Positions 28,230-39,664 of a stretch of 64,000 bases of DNA are shown piece by piece. Every line of letters begins with the position of its first letter. The stretch's first letter is position 1. This DNA comes from Apostichopus japonicus. Taxonomy: Eukaryota; Echinodermata; Holothuroidea; Aspidochirotida; Stichopodidae. Where the stretch lies: assembly GCF_037975245.1 (NCBI RefSeq), contig NC_092577.1, positions 10,141,013 to 10,205,012 of the forward strand, read 5' to 3'. A program made the translations under genes and the position numbers. The notes below the pieces were generated by a model that was given only the letters and a program-made list of their open reading frames with translations, had not been told where the DNA came from and ran no database searches.

Positions 28230-29799
28230 TGCTATTCGACAGGCTTCGTAAGAGCCTCAGCTTTCTCAGACCTCCTCCACTTGTCACATACATTTTCTTC
28301 TATTATTGTGTAATATATTTTGAATGTGGAAACAAATAAATGAAATGAAATGAATATCATAATTATGCGACTCATAAGTAGGAACCATGTCAGTGTTACA
28401 ACTAGTCTAAAAATGGACCAAAAAACTGAGAAAATGTAAATGAAAATGAATGGCTAGAAGAGGGATATGGAACCAGCTCTTTCAATAGTCTCAAGCAGCT
28501 TCTCCGTTTTGAAACGGCCGAGCCTTTGTTTGTAAGAACAAAGAGAGATGTAGACGTACGTCAAACATCTGAGAAAACTTGTGACCTAAATTAGTAACTT
28601 CTACAGATGTATTCAACAGTTCAAACGAAATGTTCCATCTCTTGTAGCAACATTGACATCTTTTCCGTATGTATGTACTCATCCTCTGTTTTAGTCCGAT
28701 GTCTCTTACCCTGGGTCCTGAATGAATATGAAACTGTCAGAATGTCTCACACCTATTAGAACAGTACAATGTACAAATTGGTGCTGTATTCCACAGTATA
28801 TAAAACTTGTACAGCATCAGACGTGTCTCTTCGACATTTGCAGAAGTACTCTCACACGTTTTTCATTTCCTCCACTGATTTCCAAAATTCAACGGCCGTA
28901 TCGGATTTATTTTTATAAGTGCCTGCCAGTCCCGCACGCTTAAAACAGATTATACAAAACTGAGAGAATTATCTTTAAGGATCATAAAATTTTGGCCTTT
29001 TCACCTCAAAGTGAAGAAAACTTTGAACTGATGAAATAAAGTAAGACTGTTTTCGGAAAACGATAATATACCGATTACAGCAAGGTATAAACCTGTAGGC
29101 TACATGTTACTAAGCTAAACTGCTAAAAACACCCTGGATGTAAGAATACGAAAACTATTTTGGAGGTTTAACCATAGAATGTACTTCTGCTTGATATATA
29201 ACAAAAGACAATTTTAGTTTTTTTTGACAGAAGGATTTTCTTCCTCATAAACCAATTTGCCTAACAAATACCCTCAGATCATATGGAGGTGACTAATTCA
29301 TATGGGTATTCCTCTTATTGAATTCTAAACAACAGTTCCAAGCAATGATGGAGTGTAGCAGTTTCAAAAGTTATGTACTATGATTGAGTCCTGTGTACAA
29401 AAAATGCTATACATCTTTTCACTTGCATAGCAATTTGCCCATTTTGCATAGCACTCTCTTCCATCAATGAACAGGATCAATGGTGCGAACCTTTTAAGAA
29501 TCCAAAGCAACAACTTTGCCGTTCTTGCTTGTTCACGTGGACACAGTGACGAGACACACCGACTTCTCTGCCTGTTTGTGCTTGTGTTAGTTCCCATGGC
29601 AACAGTGACAGTAAACAATCAACTACGAGGATAGAACCAGAGCTTGGATAATAAAAGATCCAAAATGTATCAAGCAAGGATGAAAAATTGCTCATGCTAC
29701 TTTTTGTAAGTTTTTTTCTGTCTCTCGACCTTGCCTGATTCGGATCATCATTTCCTGTGCATGTAATCATCGACATTTATGAATATTCATCGATCGATC
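28230..29799. other. region between the convergent WDR48 and RAB20 3' ends
   Basis: Contains an AATAAATGAAATGAAATGAA tail at ~28335, either a poly(A) signal or the tandem ATGAA end of a LINE. No convincing open frames. The 3' UTR of RAB20 should lie just below 29800 on the - strand, but no clear poly(A) signal was found. Confidence 0.5.
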
Positions 29800-30249
29800 T
29801 CAGCAACAAGTAGGTTTTTCTCTCTGGGGGGGAGCTCCCTCAAGATCTACAATGCTCTTCTGCGGCGATAAAGGCTTTCCGTGAGTTAATAACGTCTGGA
29901 ATATATATTCAAAGACCTCGTCCACTCCTTGCCCCGTCTTGGAGCTCGTCTCGAAGAACGGCTTGGCGAACCTCTCCTTGTCCTTCAGTCGGTCGTGGTT
30001 GAGCCTGACGGAGAAGTCTTCCCCTTCCTCGGAGGGGACCCTGAGCTTGGACTTTTGGTCCAGGTCCAGCTTCATCCCCGTCACAACCAAAAGACAATCG
30101 TCTCTGGCCGCGTCCAGTAGCGGAATGTAACGTTCGTGAAGGCGTTGGAAAGATTCGGGGTTGGTTATGTCGTACGCGACGATTGCAGCTGCCGCGTCTC
30201 GACAGTAAAATGAGTTTAGACCAGAAAATCTCTCTTCACCAGCAGTGTC
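29800..30249 (-). CDS. RAB20: RAB20-like exon 4 (switch II to prenylated C-terminus)
   Basis: After CACTTTCTAG. It encodes DTAGEERFSGLNSFYCRD through the G4 and G5 motifs to KPTCC and stop. It is distinctly GC-rich against AT-rich surroundings. The insert between G4 and G5 is shorter than in human RAB20 (207 against about 234 residues in total). Confidence 0.95.
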   Translation of the reverse strand, partial: DTAGEERFSGLNSFYCRDAAAAIVAYDITNPESFQRLHERYIPLLDAARDDCLLVVTGMKLDLDQKSKLRVPSEEGEDFSVRLNHDRLKDKERFAKPFFETSSKTGQGVDEVFEYIFQTLLTHGKPLSPQKSIVDLEGAPPQREKPTCC

Positions 30250-31584
30250 CTAGAAAGTGAAGAAATATATCTCACCAAGTTAACCCGTACTGACCGGAAA
30301 GATTTTGGAGGCTTAAAAATAGCTCAAATTATCTGACAGTAAAGTAAAACAAAAACCTTCACATATATGATTTTTTCCAATTTTTTTGTCAGTACAGTGA
30401 AAGCAACGATTACATGGACGCTTCACGACCAGATACTGTCCGAATGATGGAGATATCCGTAGAGGGAGTTGGCTATATTAATGGACATTGTATTCGAAAT
30501 GTGATATAAAGCAGACTCATAAAGTACTTCAGCTTGCGTGCATGATTTTGCACAGCAATTGTACACGAAACGTTAAACCCGCAAAACTGCACTTCCTAAA
30601 AATGTTTGGCCAGATGAGGGTATGCAATTAATGGTTTGAGTCACACAAAAACTAAATACGAGAGAAGAGAGAATTGTTTTGTAGAAATCTTACCCAAATA
30701 GCTATGTTATGTGGTCCCCATTGTTTCAGATAGAAACACGCTCCGAGCGTCTGGAATGAAAAATATGAAGAGAAATTTTTAATCACCTGAACCAAAATCT
30801 GATTCTAGATGCCAAGAAATGATTTTTGTATATGATCTACACTGTACTGGGAATGTTTTACAGACTATTAACATTCTCTAAGAGGTGCAGAAGTAGCGTA
30901 CTTCTTCGATCTTCCATTGGCCCGGAATTAAATTACAGAAGATTCCACCAATCACCTTATTTTCAAATATATCAGGGATTTGTTGTATCTTTTTCCAAAA
31001 AACTTTGCTTCAATGGCTAGATGTATAAAAGTAAGCTGCATCACTGGCTAGATTTCTGGTGCACACACTCCATTGTTTCCTCTTATGTCTTGTCTTTGCT
31101 AATTTCATTCCAATGTTGTTTTTATCGCCTTTTTAATTCATTCTTTTATAACTTTTGGTACATTTTTTTATATAAAAGATGGGGGGGGGGAATTGGAGGG
31201 AGGAGAGGGATGGAGGGGAGGGATCTTTTGACTCACTTTTTTCCTTACTAATCAACACTCCTCCACCAACCCCCCCCCCCCTTTCTTCATTTTCCCTGTA
31301 TGGCATTAAACAAGAAAGAGAATTCTACGATAGATGAAAATAGATGACCCACCTCTGTGTTTTCTGTGAATTGTCCTTCTATATATCTCTTGATGAAGGT
31401 GGTCTTCCCGACACAAGCGTCTCCAATGATGACCACTTTGATATCTCTGTGGTTTAAAACACAAAATAAAAGTAAATATCTCTTAAAACGAAAAATAAAC
31501 TGCAGCAGCTGCAATATCCTGCTCAGATAAAGATGAATCTATATCAAACGATACGTCTTACCTCTTGACACCTGCAGTGCTCAT
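29800..31584 (-). CDS. RAB20: Rab-family small GTPase, RAB20-like (complete, 4 exons)
   Basis: Exons in coding order: 31584-31562, 31446-31353, 30750-30694, 30249-29800. All introns are GT/AG and the phases agree, giving 207 residues plus stop. Visible GTPase motifs are the P-loop GDACVGKTT (residues 16-24), the switch I Thr in TLGACFYLKQW (40-50), switch II WDTAGEERF (58-66), the G4 position GMKLDL (116-121) and G5 ETSSKTG (158-164). It ends KPTCC, a dual-geranylgeranylation signal for membrane attachment. FYLKQW and the YCR-AAA stretch single out RAB20, a trafficking GTPase linked to endosomes/phagosomes; RAB24 is the nearest alternative. Two oddities: Glu replaces the catalytic Gln of switch II, and Met replaces Asn in NKxD. 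It is convergent with WDR48. Confidence 0.93.
30694..30750 (-). CDS. RAB20: RAB20-like exon 3 (switch I)
   Basis: After TTCATTCCAG; donor GTAAGA; 19 codons. It encodes TLGACFYLKQWGPHNIAIW. The FYLKQW motif is diagnostic of RAB20. Confidence 0.95.
31353..31446 (-). CDS. RAB20: RAB20-like exon 2 (P-loop)
   Basis: After ACCACAG; donor GTGGGT. It encodes DIKVVIIGDACVGKTTF then IKRYIEGQFTENTE. Human RAB20 has SKIVLLGDMNVGKTSL at this position. Confidence 0.95.
31562..31584 (-). CDS. RAB20: RAB20-like coding exon 1
   Basis: ATG AGC ACT GCA GGT GTC AAG AG before GTAAGA. It encodes MSTAGVK and the first two bases of Arg8. The ATG is preceded by TTGCTCACA. The short N-terminus fits RAB20, which has only a few residues before the P-loop strand. 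Confidence 0.85.
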
Positions 31585-31611
31585 TGTGAGCAACTCCAGT
31601 GCACAAAGGAT

Positions 31612-31862
31612 TATGTCCTCCGCAGCCTAGCTGCAGCCCCCACAGCATAGCTGCAGCCACACAGCCTAGCTACAGCCCCCACAGCCTAGCTGCAGCCCCA
31701 CAGCATACCTGCAGCCCACACAGCTTAGCTACAGCCCCTCAGCCTGGCTGCAGCCCCTCAGCCTGGCTGCAGCCCCTCAGCCTAGCTGTAGCCCCTCAGC
31801 CTAGCTGCAGCCCTCAGCCTAGCTACAGCCCCCACAGCCTAGCTGCAGCCCCCGCAGCATCC
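31612..31862. repeat. 20-bp C-rich minisatellite, ~12 copies
   Basis: The unit CCTAGCTGCAGCCCCCACAG has length variants of 19-21 bases. It starts only ~30 bases upstream of the RAB20 ATG. It suggests that the coding exon is preceded closely by intron or 5' UTR sequence and explains the AAPQPSCSP-type ORF. Confidence 0.95.
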
Positions 31863-32344
31863 TACTTTGGACATGGTACCTAAGCACATTAGTAGTGTAA
31901 CGAGTGATGACCCAAGCCACTAACTTTCAAAAGACAAGTGAAAAGTCTCTGTTGATTTTCTTGACAGCTATAACAGAGTGACCTGTGTTCACGTATCGAC
32001 TTAATTCAGGAAAAAATTACTGGCAATGGCTCAACTCTTCTGTCACAACGGAGAGAGTCTGGTTGAAATTACATCAAATATCTGAAATAAATCACCTTTG
32101 ACAAACTTGTACCATGTACTGTACAGTCATTCCGCTGGTACACTTTCTAATTCATCTATCAAACACACACCCATACAGATTGTACAACAACCAATCCCTC
32201 CATCCTGCCAACGTGCCCCTCTCCCTCCCCAAAACTCAACCTGCCTCCCAAATAACAGTCTCTGCTGAGGGGAAGAAGGGAGAGCTCACTGTGTGTGTAT
32301 CTAACGTGGACTCTAAGAGTCTCGGCTAGATACAAAAGCAGTTC

Positions 32345-32860
32345 TGTATCACTATATGCAAACCTCTTACTCCCCCCACACCCCCCAAAGGTCCTGAAAT
32401 CAAACCAACTTTTACGCTCCACTCTTACCCACTGTGCAATTCACCCAGGTCCTAGGCTACAGTATTATACCACTACAGGCAACCCCCCCCCCCCCCCGCC
32501 CAACAACCACTGTGCATCTGTCTATGAGAAAGGTGCTGAAATCAAACCAACTCTGCTCTCCACTCTTACTCGTCATGCAATTCACCCAGGTCCTAGGCTA
32601 CAGTATTATACCACTACATGCAAACCCCCACCACCCCCCCCCCCCCCACCAACCACCTTGCATCTGTCTACAAGAAAGGTGCTGAAATCAAACCAACTCT
32701 ACTCTCCACTCTTACCCTTTTGTGCAATTCACCCAGGTCCTAGGTTCCCAAGCTACAAGCAAAAACATGATTACACCACTACATGCACACCTTTTTCCCC
32801 CTCCCCTCCCCTCCCCACCCTCTTCCACCCCCCCATCATCCTGAAGTCAAACCACATTCA
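32345..32860. repeat. ~145-bp tandem repeat with C-tracts, 3-4 copies
   Basis: Units with CTGAAATCAAACCAACT start at 32394, 32536 and 32682, with a degenerate one at 32841. Each has CAATTCACCCAGGTCCTAGG, TTATACCACTACA and a poly-C run. The 246-codon ORF here is this repeat. Confidence 0.85.
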
Positions 32861-32899
32861 CTCTCCACATTACAATAACTTTACTTACGCTTTCCTCCT

Positions 32900-35800
32900 A
32901 CTTGTTTCTGATTCCTCTGCCATATTTGATTCCCTGACGATCTTTCCTCAATTAAAAGACGTAGCCATCGTGTCAATATATCACAAGTTTAAGCCTGTAA
33001 CACAAGGAATGGAAACAATAACATTGAAAGTATGAAATCATAACCCAAATGATAACATGAATCCCTCACATTACTTCCTTTTCTACATGTATCCATCCAA
33101 GTCTGAAATTCGGGGAATGTCAACAAAGACCATGTCGAGGATAACACCAGACAGAAACCGTATGTACATGTACGGACAAAATTATGGTTCCCACTTCCTT
33201 TTATATAGTCTCAACACAGCAAAGTGAAAGTTCTTTGTTTAAGAGATGTTTAACTGATAAGTACATACAAGGTATCACATACAATTGACAACAAGCCTCA
33301 GGACACTTCATAAAACTTATCCACTCATCTTCAATAAATCTGGTTCAATGTCCCGCAATACAGCTACGTGAGTTATTTCTTCTCGTCTAAAGTGTCGCAA
33401 TCAGCAGGCAACTTGTGGGGTTACAACATCAGTGTCACTTCAATAGCTGTTTGTTAATTACAGCAGCATTTTCTTAACCAGGGGTACATGCCCCCCCCAA
33501 TCCCAATCTCTGGAGGGTAAGAGGGCGGGGGGTGGTGAAAATCAGCAGCCATAAACAAAAAATCCCTGCAAGATTAAGTTCATCCACAATTGGAAATGGG
33601 CGGAGGGGGGGGGGGCAAGCATTTTCAATTGTTAAAAGGGTTTGAGTCTTGGAAAAAATTTAAGAAACATCTGTATCAGGGAATAACCAAAGACCTAAGT
33701 ACTGTGCTTGTACTGTATGTGCTTTTTTCTACTGTATAAAAAGGACTTTCTGGGTGGCTAAAGTTAACTACTGAAATTTTCATACATATAAGCAATTCAT
33801 GCATAAAAGAGCTCGTTGGGTTGCCTCAGTACTGCGCAATACATGTGAAATTTCTGGATTACTGAATGGCTCATACACTGTACCAGTGTGCTACTAATAT
33901 ATGTTCACAGTGCAGTGCATTATAGTCCTATATGAACGTTAGAAAATGAGCTTCCATATTGCATTGAAAATCTGTTTATTTAGTAACTCTTATCAGGTTT
34001 TCAATTAGAAATTAAACCCTTGAACATGTGAAATTACAGTTAAATGTACAAAATTTACAATGTAAACAATAAAATCATGACTAAAACCATCATAATTTTA
34101 CGAAAAAGTCAAGCTCAAAGACTGGCATTGACTGACAATGCTAAAACGTGCCGTTAATCACGAATCAAAACTGATTGGTCAATTTGAACAACAAGTTAAC
34201 TGTCTAATATAATGAGAACAGGTAGCGTTATTTCCGGAACATATCGTGGATAAATATCGCGGGCTTAATGCCTTAGGACTATAGCCTAAGTATAAATCGC
34301 TGGCTTAATGCCTTATGACTATAGCCTAAGTCTGGTCTATTATTTATTAAATTTATACCCCTTGCATGTGCCATGATTTGATTTCGTTTCAAAAACGTCT
34401 AATACACCAACTATCGTTACTAATACACTAAGAATGTATAAATATATTTACTTTCTCGTTTACTTTGGGATGAGAAACAACCTTTGTAACTCTGATCAGG
34501 GAACATTATCGTGCCGGAATTTAAGATGAGAGGTTTAACCTGGGCTTCTTCTGACAAAAAGCACTCTCCATCGGGAGCTGAAGGCTGTAAAACTGTCCAA
34601 TACGGCCAATTCTCTCTCTAAAGTTTTGAATGAGTTAGCGGCATGCAAAGTACAAATGAGGGATGTTAGGCTAGCTCAGGGATCAAAAGCAAGTTTGCAT
34701 TAATCGGGAGGACCAGCCACGAAATCTTTACAGGATAAGTGGGATATCAGCGATTCAAAGACTTCTCGACAAGTCGGCAATTTGGATAATTTTGTACAAA
34801 CCAGACAGATTTATGAAAAAAGGATCCAGGTAAACTTCTGTACTTGTTCTCTTTGAACTTCAGCATGATGTGTGATTATGATAGAGAGCCATAAGAGAGA
34901 ATCTGTGCACACTTAGTGAACACATAGATCAACGGTCACTAAGTGGATCTTTGTCTGTGGAAAAAAACGGTGGGATTTCTACAAGTACTCTATATTTTAA
35001 ACATTACTTATTCAAGTTTGCTGTTTCATGTGGCAATATGCCTATTGTTGCATGTTACATACCAGCAATGAACCCAGCAGTCTTAGCTCGGTATGGCTCC
35101 TAAGAATATCTGAAAAAGAAGAAAATAAAGGAATTGAAGAAAGGACCAGAAAATATGCCAAAGGACTTAGCTCTTACTTTCACCACATTATTGTAACTAG
35201 GCCTAGTAATAATGGCCAGACATCACTTTAATTCATCCTCATCAACTAAAGTGAATTTATGGCTTTCATAAACATAGGTTTTAGACTATGACAGAAATGT
35301 GGTTGAAGAAATGAGGATCAAAATGACATTTCAGCTCAATACACAATGATCTTATGGTCTTATAAGTAGTCATAGCTGTCATATTATCACCTGTCAGGCA
35401 TATTATTACTACAATAGGGGAGATGACTTTGTACTCGCAATTTAGGTCATTTTGTTGTGGAGTTTGGTGAGCAGCTGTTTCCTTTCATTAGTTGAGCCCA
35501 TTACATTATATGAACTACATCGTCTGGAGCTCTTGGTCTATGGTAGTTATTATACTCAGTTGTACTTGTAGCCTAACATTAGGACAAAAGTTAATGCTTT
35601 GTTACAGTAAGAAACCATGTGACAAACTTTAACATTAATTTGTAAACAAGCTTTAGATTAGCCAAACTGGTTTCAGCCTAGTCTAGATTTGACTAACCTT
35701 AGCTAAGTTACAAGGTCAGCTCATTGTAGCCTAAGCTCGAGTCAAGACAAGTTAGTATAGTACTAGTGTAGTTGGCCTGTGCTATGAAGTATAGCCTAGC

Positions 35801-36100
35801 CAGCCTAACATACATTAACTTAATAGGCTTAGGCAAGTTGTTTTGGATAACTTAACATTACAATTAACATGAAGCATGGTCTCACTTAACTTCATGCTAA
35901 ACCTCAAAGCTAACGTTAAGCCCAGCTAAGTTAGGCCTGTATTTTTAGGCCTAGCCCAACGTTATACCCCGCAGTGGTTCTATGCTATGCTAGGCCAATT
36001 AACTTTTCTTCTTATAATCTAGCTTAACGTTAGGCCTAACTAAAGTCTAGCAGTTAAATATTTACAATGTTGGAAGAAGAGTGAGTCTACTTTTTTTCAT
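32900..36100. other. non-coding stretch upstream of RAB20
   Basis: No convincing exon. It holds G/C runs at 33491 and 33605, a 45-bp direct repeat with GGCTTAATGCCTTA at 34262-34330, and from ~35560 to 36060 a region unusually rich in short GCCTAGC, TTAGGCC and AACGTTA words. It could be a long 5' UTR intron of RAB20 if 36147 is its donor. Confidence 0.5.
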
Positions 36101-36146
36101 CGATGGCTCTTGTTATTGCTACTAAGGGAAACAATGTATTAATTAC

Positions 36147-36420
36147 CTTCATGGCTCGCGCAGCTGGACACGGGAAACAGATGGGCGAGTTCAGAGGTAG
36201 TGGCTGTGTTTCACAAACGCTAGTTCACGTTAGTAAACGTAGCCTAAGCAGACGAGTGATCATCACTATTTTGGTCAGTTGATGTTGCATGTCCTGTGTA
36301 CACTTGTTTTGGTTTGTCAGATCGCATTTAACCAAAACCGGAAGTCGGCATCGTGATGTGCGGGAGATTCTGCTAGTCCAATTTTAACTAGCGCCAGCAC
36401 TTTGTACTATCGGCTTCGGG
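36147..36420 (-). promoter_or_regulatory. candidate distal promoter and 5' UTR exon of RAB20
   Basis: A locally CpG-richer segment with a consensus ETS site, ACCGGAAGT (36337-36345), typical of TATA-less housekeeping promoters. Read on the - strand, GAGCCATGAAG is followed by GTAATT, a possible donor at 36147. It would need a ~4.5-kb intron to the coding exon. The strand and the link to RAB20 are inferred. Confidence 0.3.
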
Positions 36421-36550
36421 TTCTTTCAACCGATAACTTATAAGGAAGCATGGAGAGGAAGGGATAGGAGGTGGGGGGGGGGGGGTTGTAGTCAGGGGCT
36501 TCGATTTGTTTCAAATATTGAGAGGGGGGGGGGGATCATTTGCTTGGGTA

Positions 36551-37226
36551 CAGGCGCGTAGCAACTTTCTTCCCCAAAATACTATCAAAGCGGAGCGCCG
36601 CCATTGGTTGGCGCGCAGCGTACAAGAACATTTCTGGTTTTGATAGCCCCCAGATCACCGGAAATGGCATTTCTCGGGCTTGAAAATGACCAACCAGATG
36701 TACACTTTTGCCTGAGAACCAAGTTTTTCCCATTAGTTTTTTTTCCATCCATAACCTTTTCAAGATTGTCACCAGTCACACATCATGTTCGACCTCATCG
36801 CATATCATGTGGATCATTGCTTTTGTAGGTAATTCTACGTAACGGCCCACAATATCAGTCAGCCCCACTTTTCAAGGTTTTAAGCCCATTATTTGTTCAG
36901 AATTTGAATAATAAATTCACTTCAAAACATATCCATAATGTTGCACAAAATTTCATCTATGGACAACCAATATAGAAAAAAACCCTTCAACCCCTAACAG
37001 ATCGACCGGTCAAAATTGCACGAGTAGAGGGAAGTATGATGAAGAATGTTGGTCAGGGAATTTTCGAAATTTCAGACACGGTTAATTTATTGGTATAATA
37101 CAAATATTAAAACCTCTTATAACGGCTACTATAAAACTTGGATATCATAAAAAAAGTACAAAAAATATGCTCAAGGGGGCGGTCTACCCCTTCGCGCCCC
37201 CCCCCCCCCCCTTGGCTACGCGCCTG
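36551..37226. mobile_element. terminal-inverted-repeat element, 676 bp
   Basis: Starts CAGGCGCGTAGC and ends GCTACGCGCCTG, a perfect 12-base inverted pair, with a long poly-C run just inside the right end. No transposase frame, so non-autonomous. No clear target duplication (left flank GGGTA, right flank CGGTT). The CAGG-GCGTAGC type of end is common in marine invertebrate repeats, but I cannot assign a superfamily. Confidence 0.7.
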
Positions 37227-37269
37227 CGGTTAGAAATCTTGTAGGAAACAGGCCAAATGGAAACCCAGT

Positions 37270-38590
37270 GAACCCATATCGATGTGGATCATAATAATAA
37301 TAATTACTTACTTACTGCCCATTATGCCTCCTGGCACATAGGGCAGCAACAAAAGTCTTCCGCTCCTTCCGATCTTGGGCTAATTTTTGGATGGTACCCC
37401 ATGTGTGGTTCAGGTCTTTAATCTCCCCTTCCACAGTTCTTCGCCAAGTGTTTTTAGGACGTCCCCTCTTTCTTTTGCCTTCTGGTGTCCAGTGGAGGGC
37501 TGTTCGTGTGATGTCATCTATGTTCTTTCTCATTACATGTCCGATCCATCTCCACCTTCTTCTCATGATGATGTTCTCCATGCTGTCTTGATGGCATTGG
37601 GCATATAGTGCTTCGTTTGAAATGGTGTTTGGCCAGAAAATGCGACATATTCTTCTTAGACTCTTTGAGTGGAAGACTGACAGCTTATTGAGGTCGATTT
37701 TCGTCATTCTCCAGCATTCAAAGCCGTACAGAAGAGTGGAAAGGACACAGCTTTGGTACAATTTTAGCTTGGTCTTGGTGCTGTACTGCTGTGATCTCCA
37801 TATATTATTGAGCATTCTGAATGCATTTTTGGCTTTATTAAGACGGTTCTTAATGTCTTTGCCTGCGCCTCCATCGTGTCTGACAGTGCTGCACAGGTAA
37901 GTAAACTCCTCAGTAATAGGTAGGTCTTCCCCGTTTGCTTGTATTGGTAAAGGGTCCGAGATGTTCAGGGTCATCACCTCTGTTTTCTTTTGGCTGATCT
38001 TCAAGCAAATTTGCTGGGCAAAATCACCGAGTCTGGATGTTTTTTCTTGCATATGCTGGTGGGTGTGTGAAAGTAGAGTGAGATCATCTGCAAAGTCGAG
38101 GTCCTCAAGTGTAGAAAAGAGGGTCCATCTTATGGCCCTTTTTTGGCCTTCAGTTGCCGGTCTGATCACCCAGTCTATGGCGATATTGAAGAGCAGTGCT
38201 GACATGACACATCCTTGCCTAACTCCAGTCTTCACTTGGAACTTATGGTTACTGTTTCCAACTCTGCATGTGAAAGTGGTGTAAAAGCTCTTAACTACAA
38301 GAACTAGCTGCTCTGGTATCCCATAGTTGCGTAGTATTCTCCAAAGGCTGTCTCGGTGGATGCTATCGAAAGCTTTTTCAAAGTCAACAAAATTAATGTA
38401 AAGCTTCCTCTGCCATTCTGTGCATTGCTCTATGATATTACGTAGTGCAAATATCTGGTCAGTGCACCCTCTACCTTTCCGAAAACCTGCCTGTTCCCTT
38501 CTGAGACTTTGGTCAACAGTCTATGATACGGGTAATAATTATCTTTGCCAATATTTTGCTTGGTGTTGACAATAGTGTGATGCCACGCCA
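37270..38590 (-). pseudogene. RTE-type non-LTR retrotransposon reverse transcriptase, 5' truncated
   Basis: On the - strand, an open frame at 38235-37312 reads TGVRQGCVMSALLFNIAID, then LEDLDFADDLTLLSH (the RT catalytic FADD box), LLYGFECWRMT, RRWRWIGHVMRK and GKRKRGRPKNTWRR. These are the thumb and C-terminal signature of RTE-clade elements. Upstream RT (WRGITLLS, FVDFEKAFDS) continues to ~38585 but with one frameshift near 38520. The 3' end is a short UTR with a TTACTTACTTACTG-type run and (ATT)n, usual for RTE. The 5' part, including the endonuclease, is absent. Confidence 0.9.
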
Positions 38591-38591
38591 G

Positions 38592-38592
38592 T

Positions 38593-38674
<82 letters not shown>
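38592..38674. repeat. (TAA)n microsatellite, ~27 units
   Basis: An uninterrupted run at the truncated 5' border of the RTE fragment. The poly-Leu ORF on the - strand is this repeat. Confidence 0.97.
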
Positions 38675-38930
38675 GGGTCATTCAGTGCCAAATTATGGAT
38701 GGCTGTTGCTGGACCCTCTCCAAAATTACCACTATCCTTACATGATCAGAGAACCATGAAATAAGGATACCGTGAAAATTTCAGTTGCATTTGCTTCAGT
38801 ATTGTCCGATTTATGGCTATTTGAAATATTGGTGACATTTTGGCATTTTTTTTGAGCTTTGAAGTCCTTTTTTCTCAGCAATTGAACATCCCAGACAGCG
38901 AAGGGGTTTTTGTTGGGGGTGTGGAGAATT

Positions 38931-39482
38931 TGATTTGCCGACGGATCTGGAAGTGGTGACTGAAATGGGGGAGGGGTCTAAGGGGAGGGGGTGTCCCCTC
39001 CCCTTTGGCAATTTTTTAGATTTGAAACGTCCTTAGATGCAATCTGGTGCATATTTTAAGTCAAATTTGAATTGCCGACGGATCTGGAAGTGGTGACTGA
39101 AATGGGGGAGGGGGCTAAGGGGAGGGGGTCTACCCCTCCCCTTTGGAAAATTTTTAGTTTTGAAACGTCCTTAGATGCAATCTGGTGCATATTTTAAGTC
39201 AAATTTGATTTGCCGACGGATCTGGAAGTGGTGACTGAAATGGGGGAGGGGTCTAAGGGTAGGGGGTCTACCCCTCCCCTTTGGAAAATTTTTAGTTTTG
39301 AAACGTCCTTAGATGCAATCTGGTGCATATTTTAAGTCAAATTTGATTTGCCGACGGATCTGGAAGTGGTGACTGAAATGGGGGAGGGGTCTAAGGGTAG
39401 GGGGTCTACCCCTCCCCTTTGGAAAATTTTTAGTTTTGAAACGTCCTTAGATGCAATCTGGTGCATATTTTAAGTCAAATTT
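38931..39482. repeat. 138-bp tandem repeat, 4 copies
   Basis: TTGCCGACGGATCTGGAAGT starts at 38935, 39072, 39210 and 39348 (spacing 137-138). Copies are nearly identical, including GTCCTTAGATGCAATCTGG and paired GGGGGAGGGG/CCCCTCCCC tracts able to pair within each unit. The similarity suggests recent expansion. Confidence 0.95.
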
Positions 39483-39664
39483 GGCACGGAAGAAGCTTCC
39501 GTTCTCCTTTTCTCTATTCAGCTTTCCTTCTTTCTTCCCCTTCCGCTCTCTTCACCTTTTCTCCTTTTGCCGACAGACCCAAAATTTGCCGACAGCGACC
39601 AAATTATTAGGGGGGGGGGGGTGTGACACCCCCACACCCCCCCCGCTCGCTACGCCCCTGATCC

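Noticed and set aside
29909-30130. Overlapping frames on both strands over RAB20 exon 4
   Set aside because: Shadows of a GC-rich real coding exon.
31599-31883. 94-codon frame with repeated SPHSLAAAPQ
   Set aside because: 20-bp C-rich minisatellite just upstream of RAB20.
32295-33035. 246-codon Pro-rich frame
   Set aside because: Follows a ~145-bp tandem repeat with C-tracts; the peptide repeats with the DNA.
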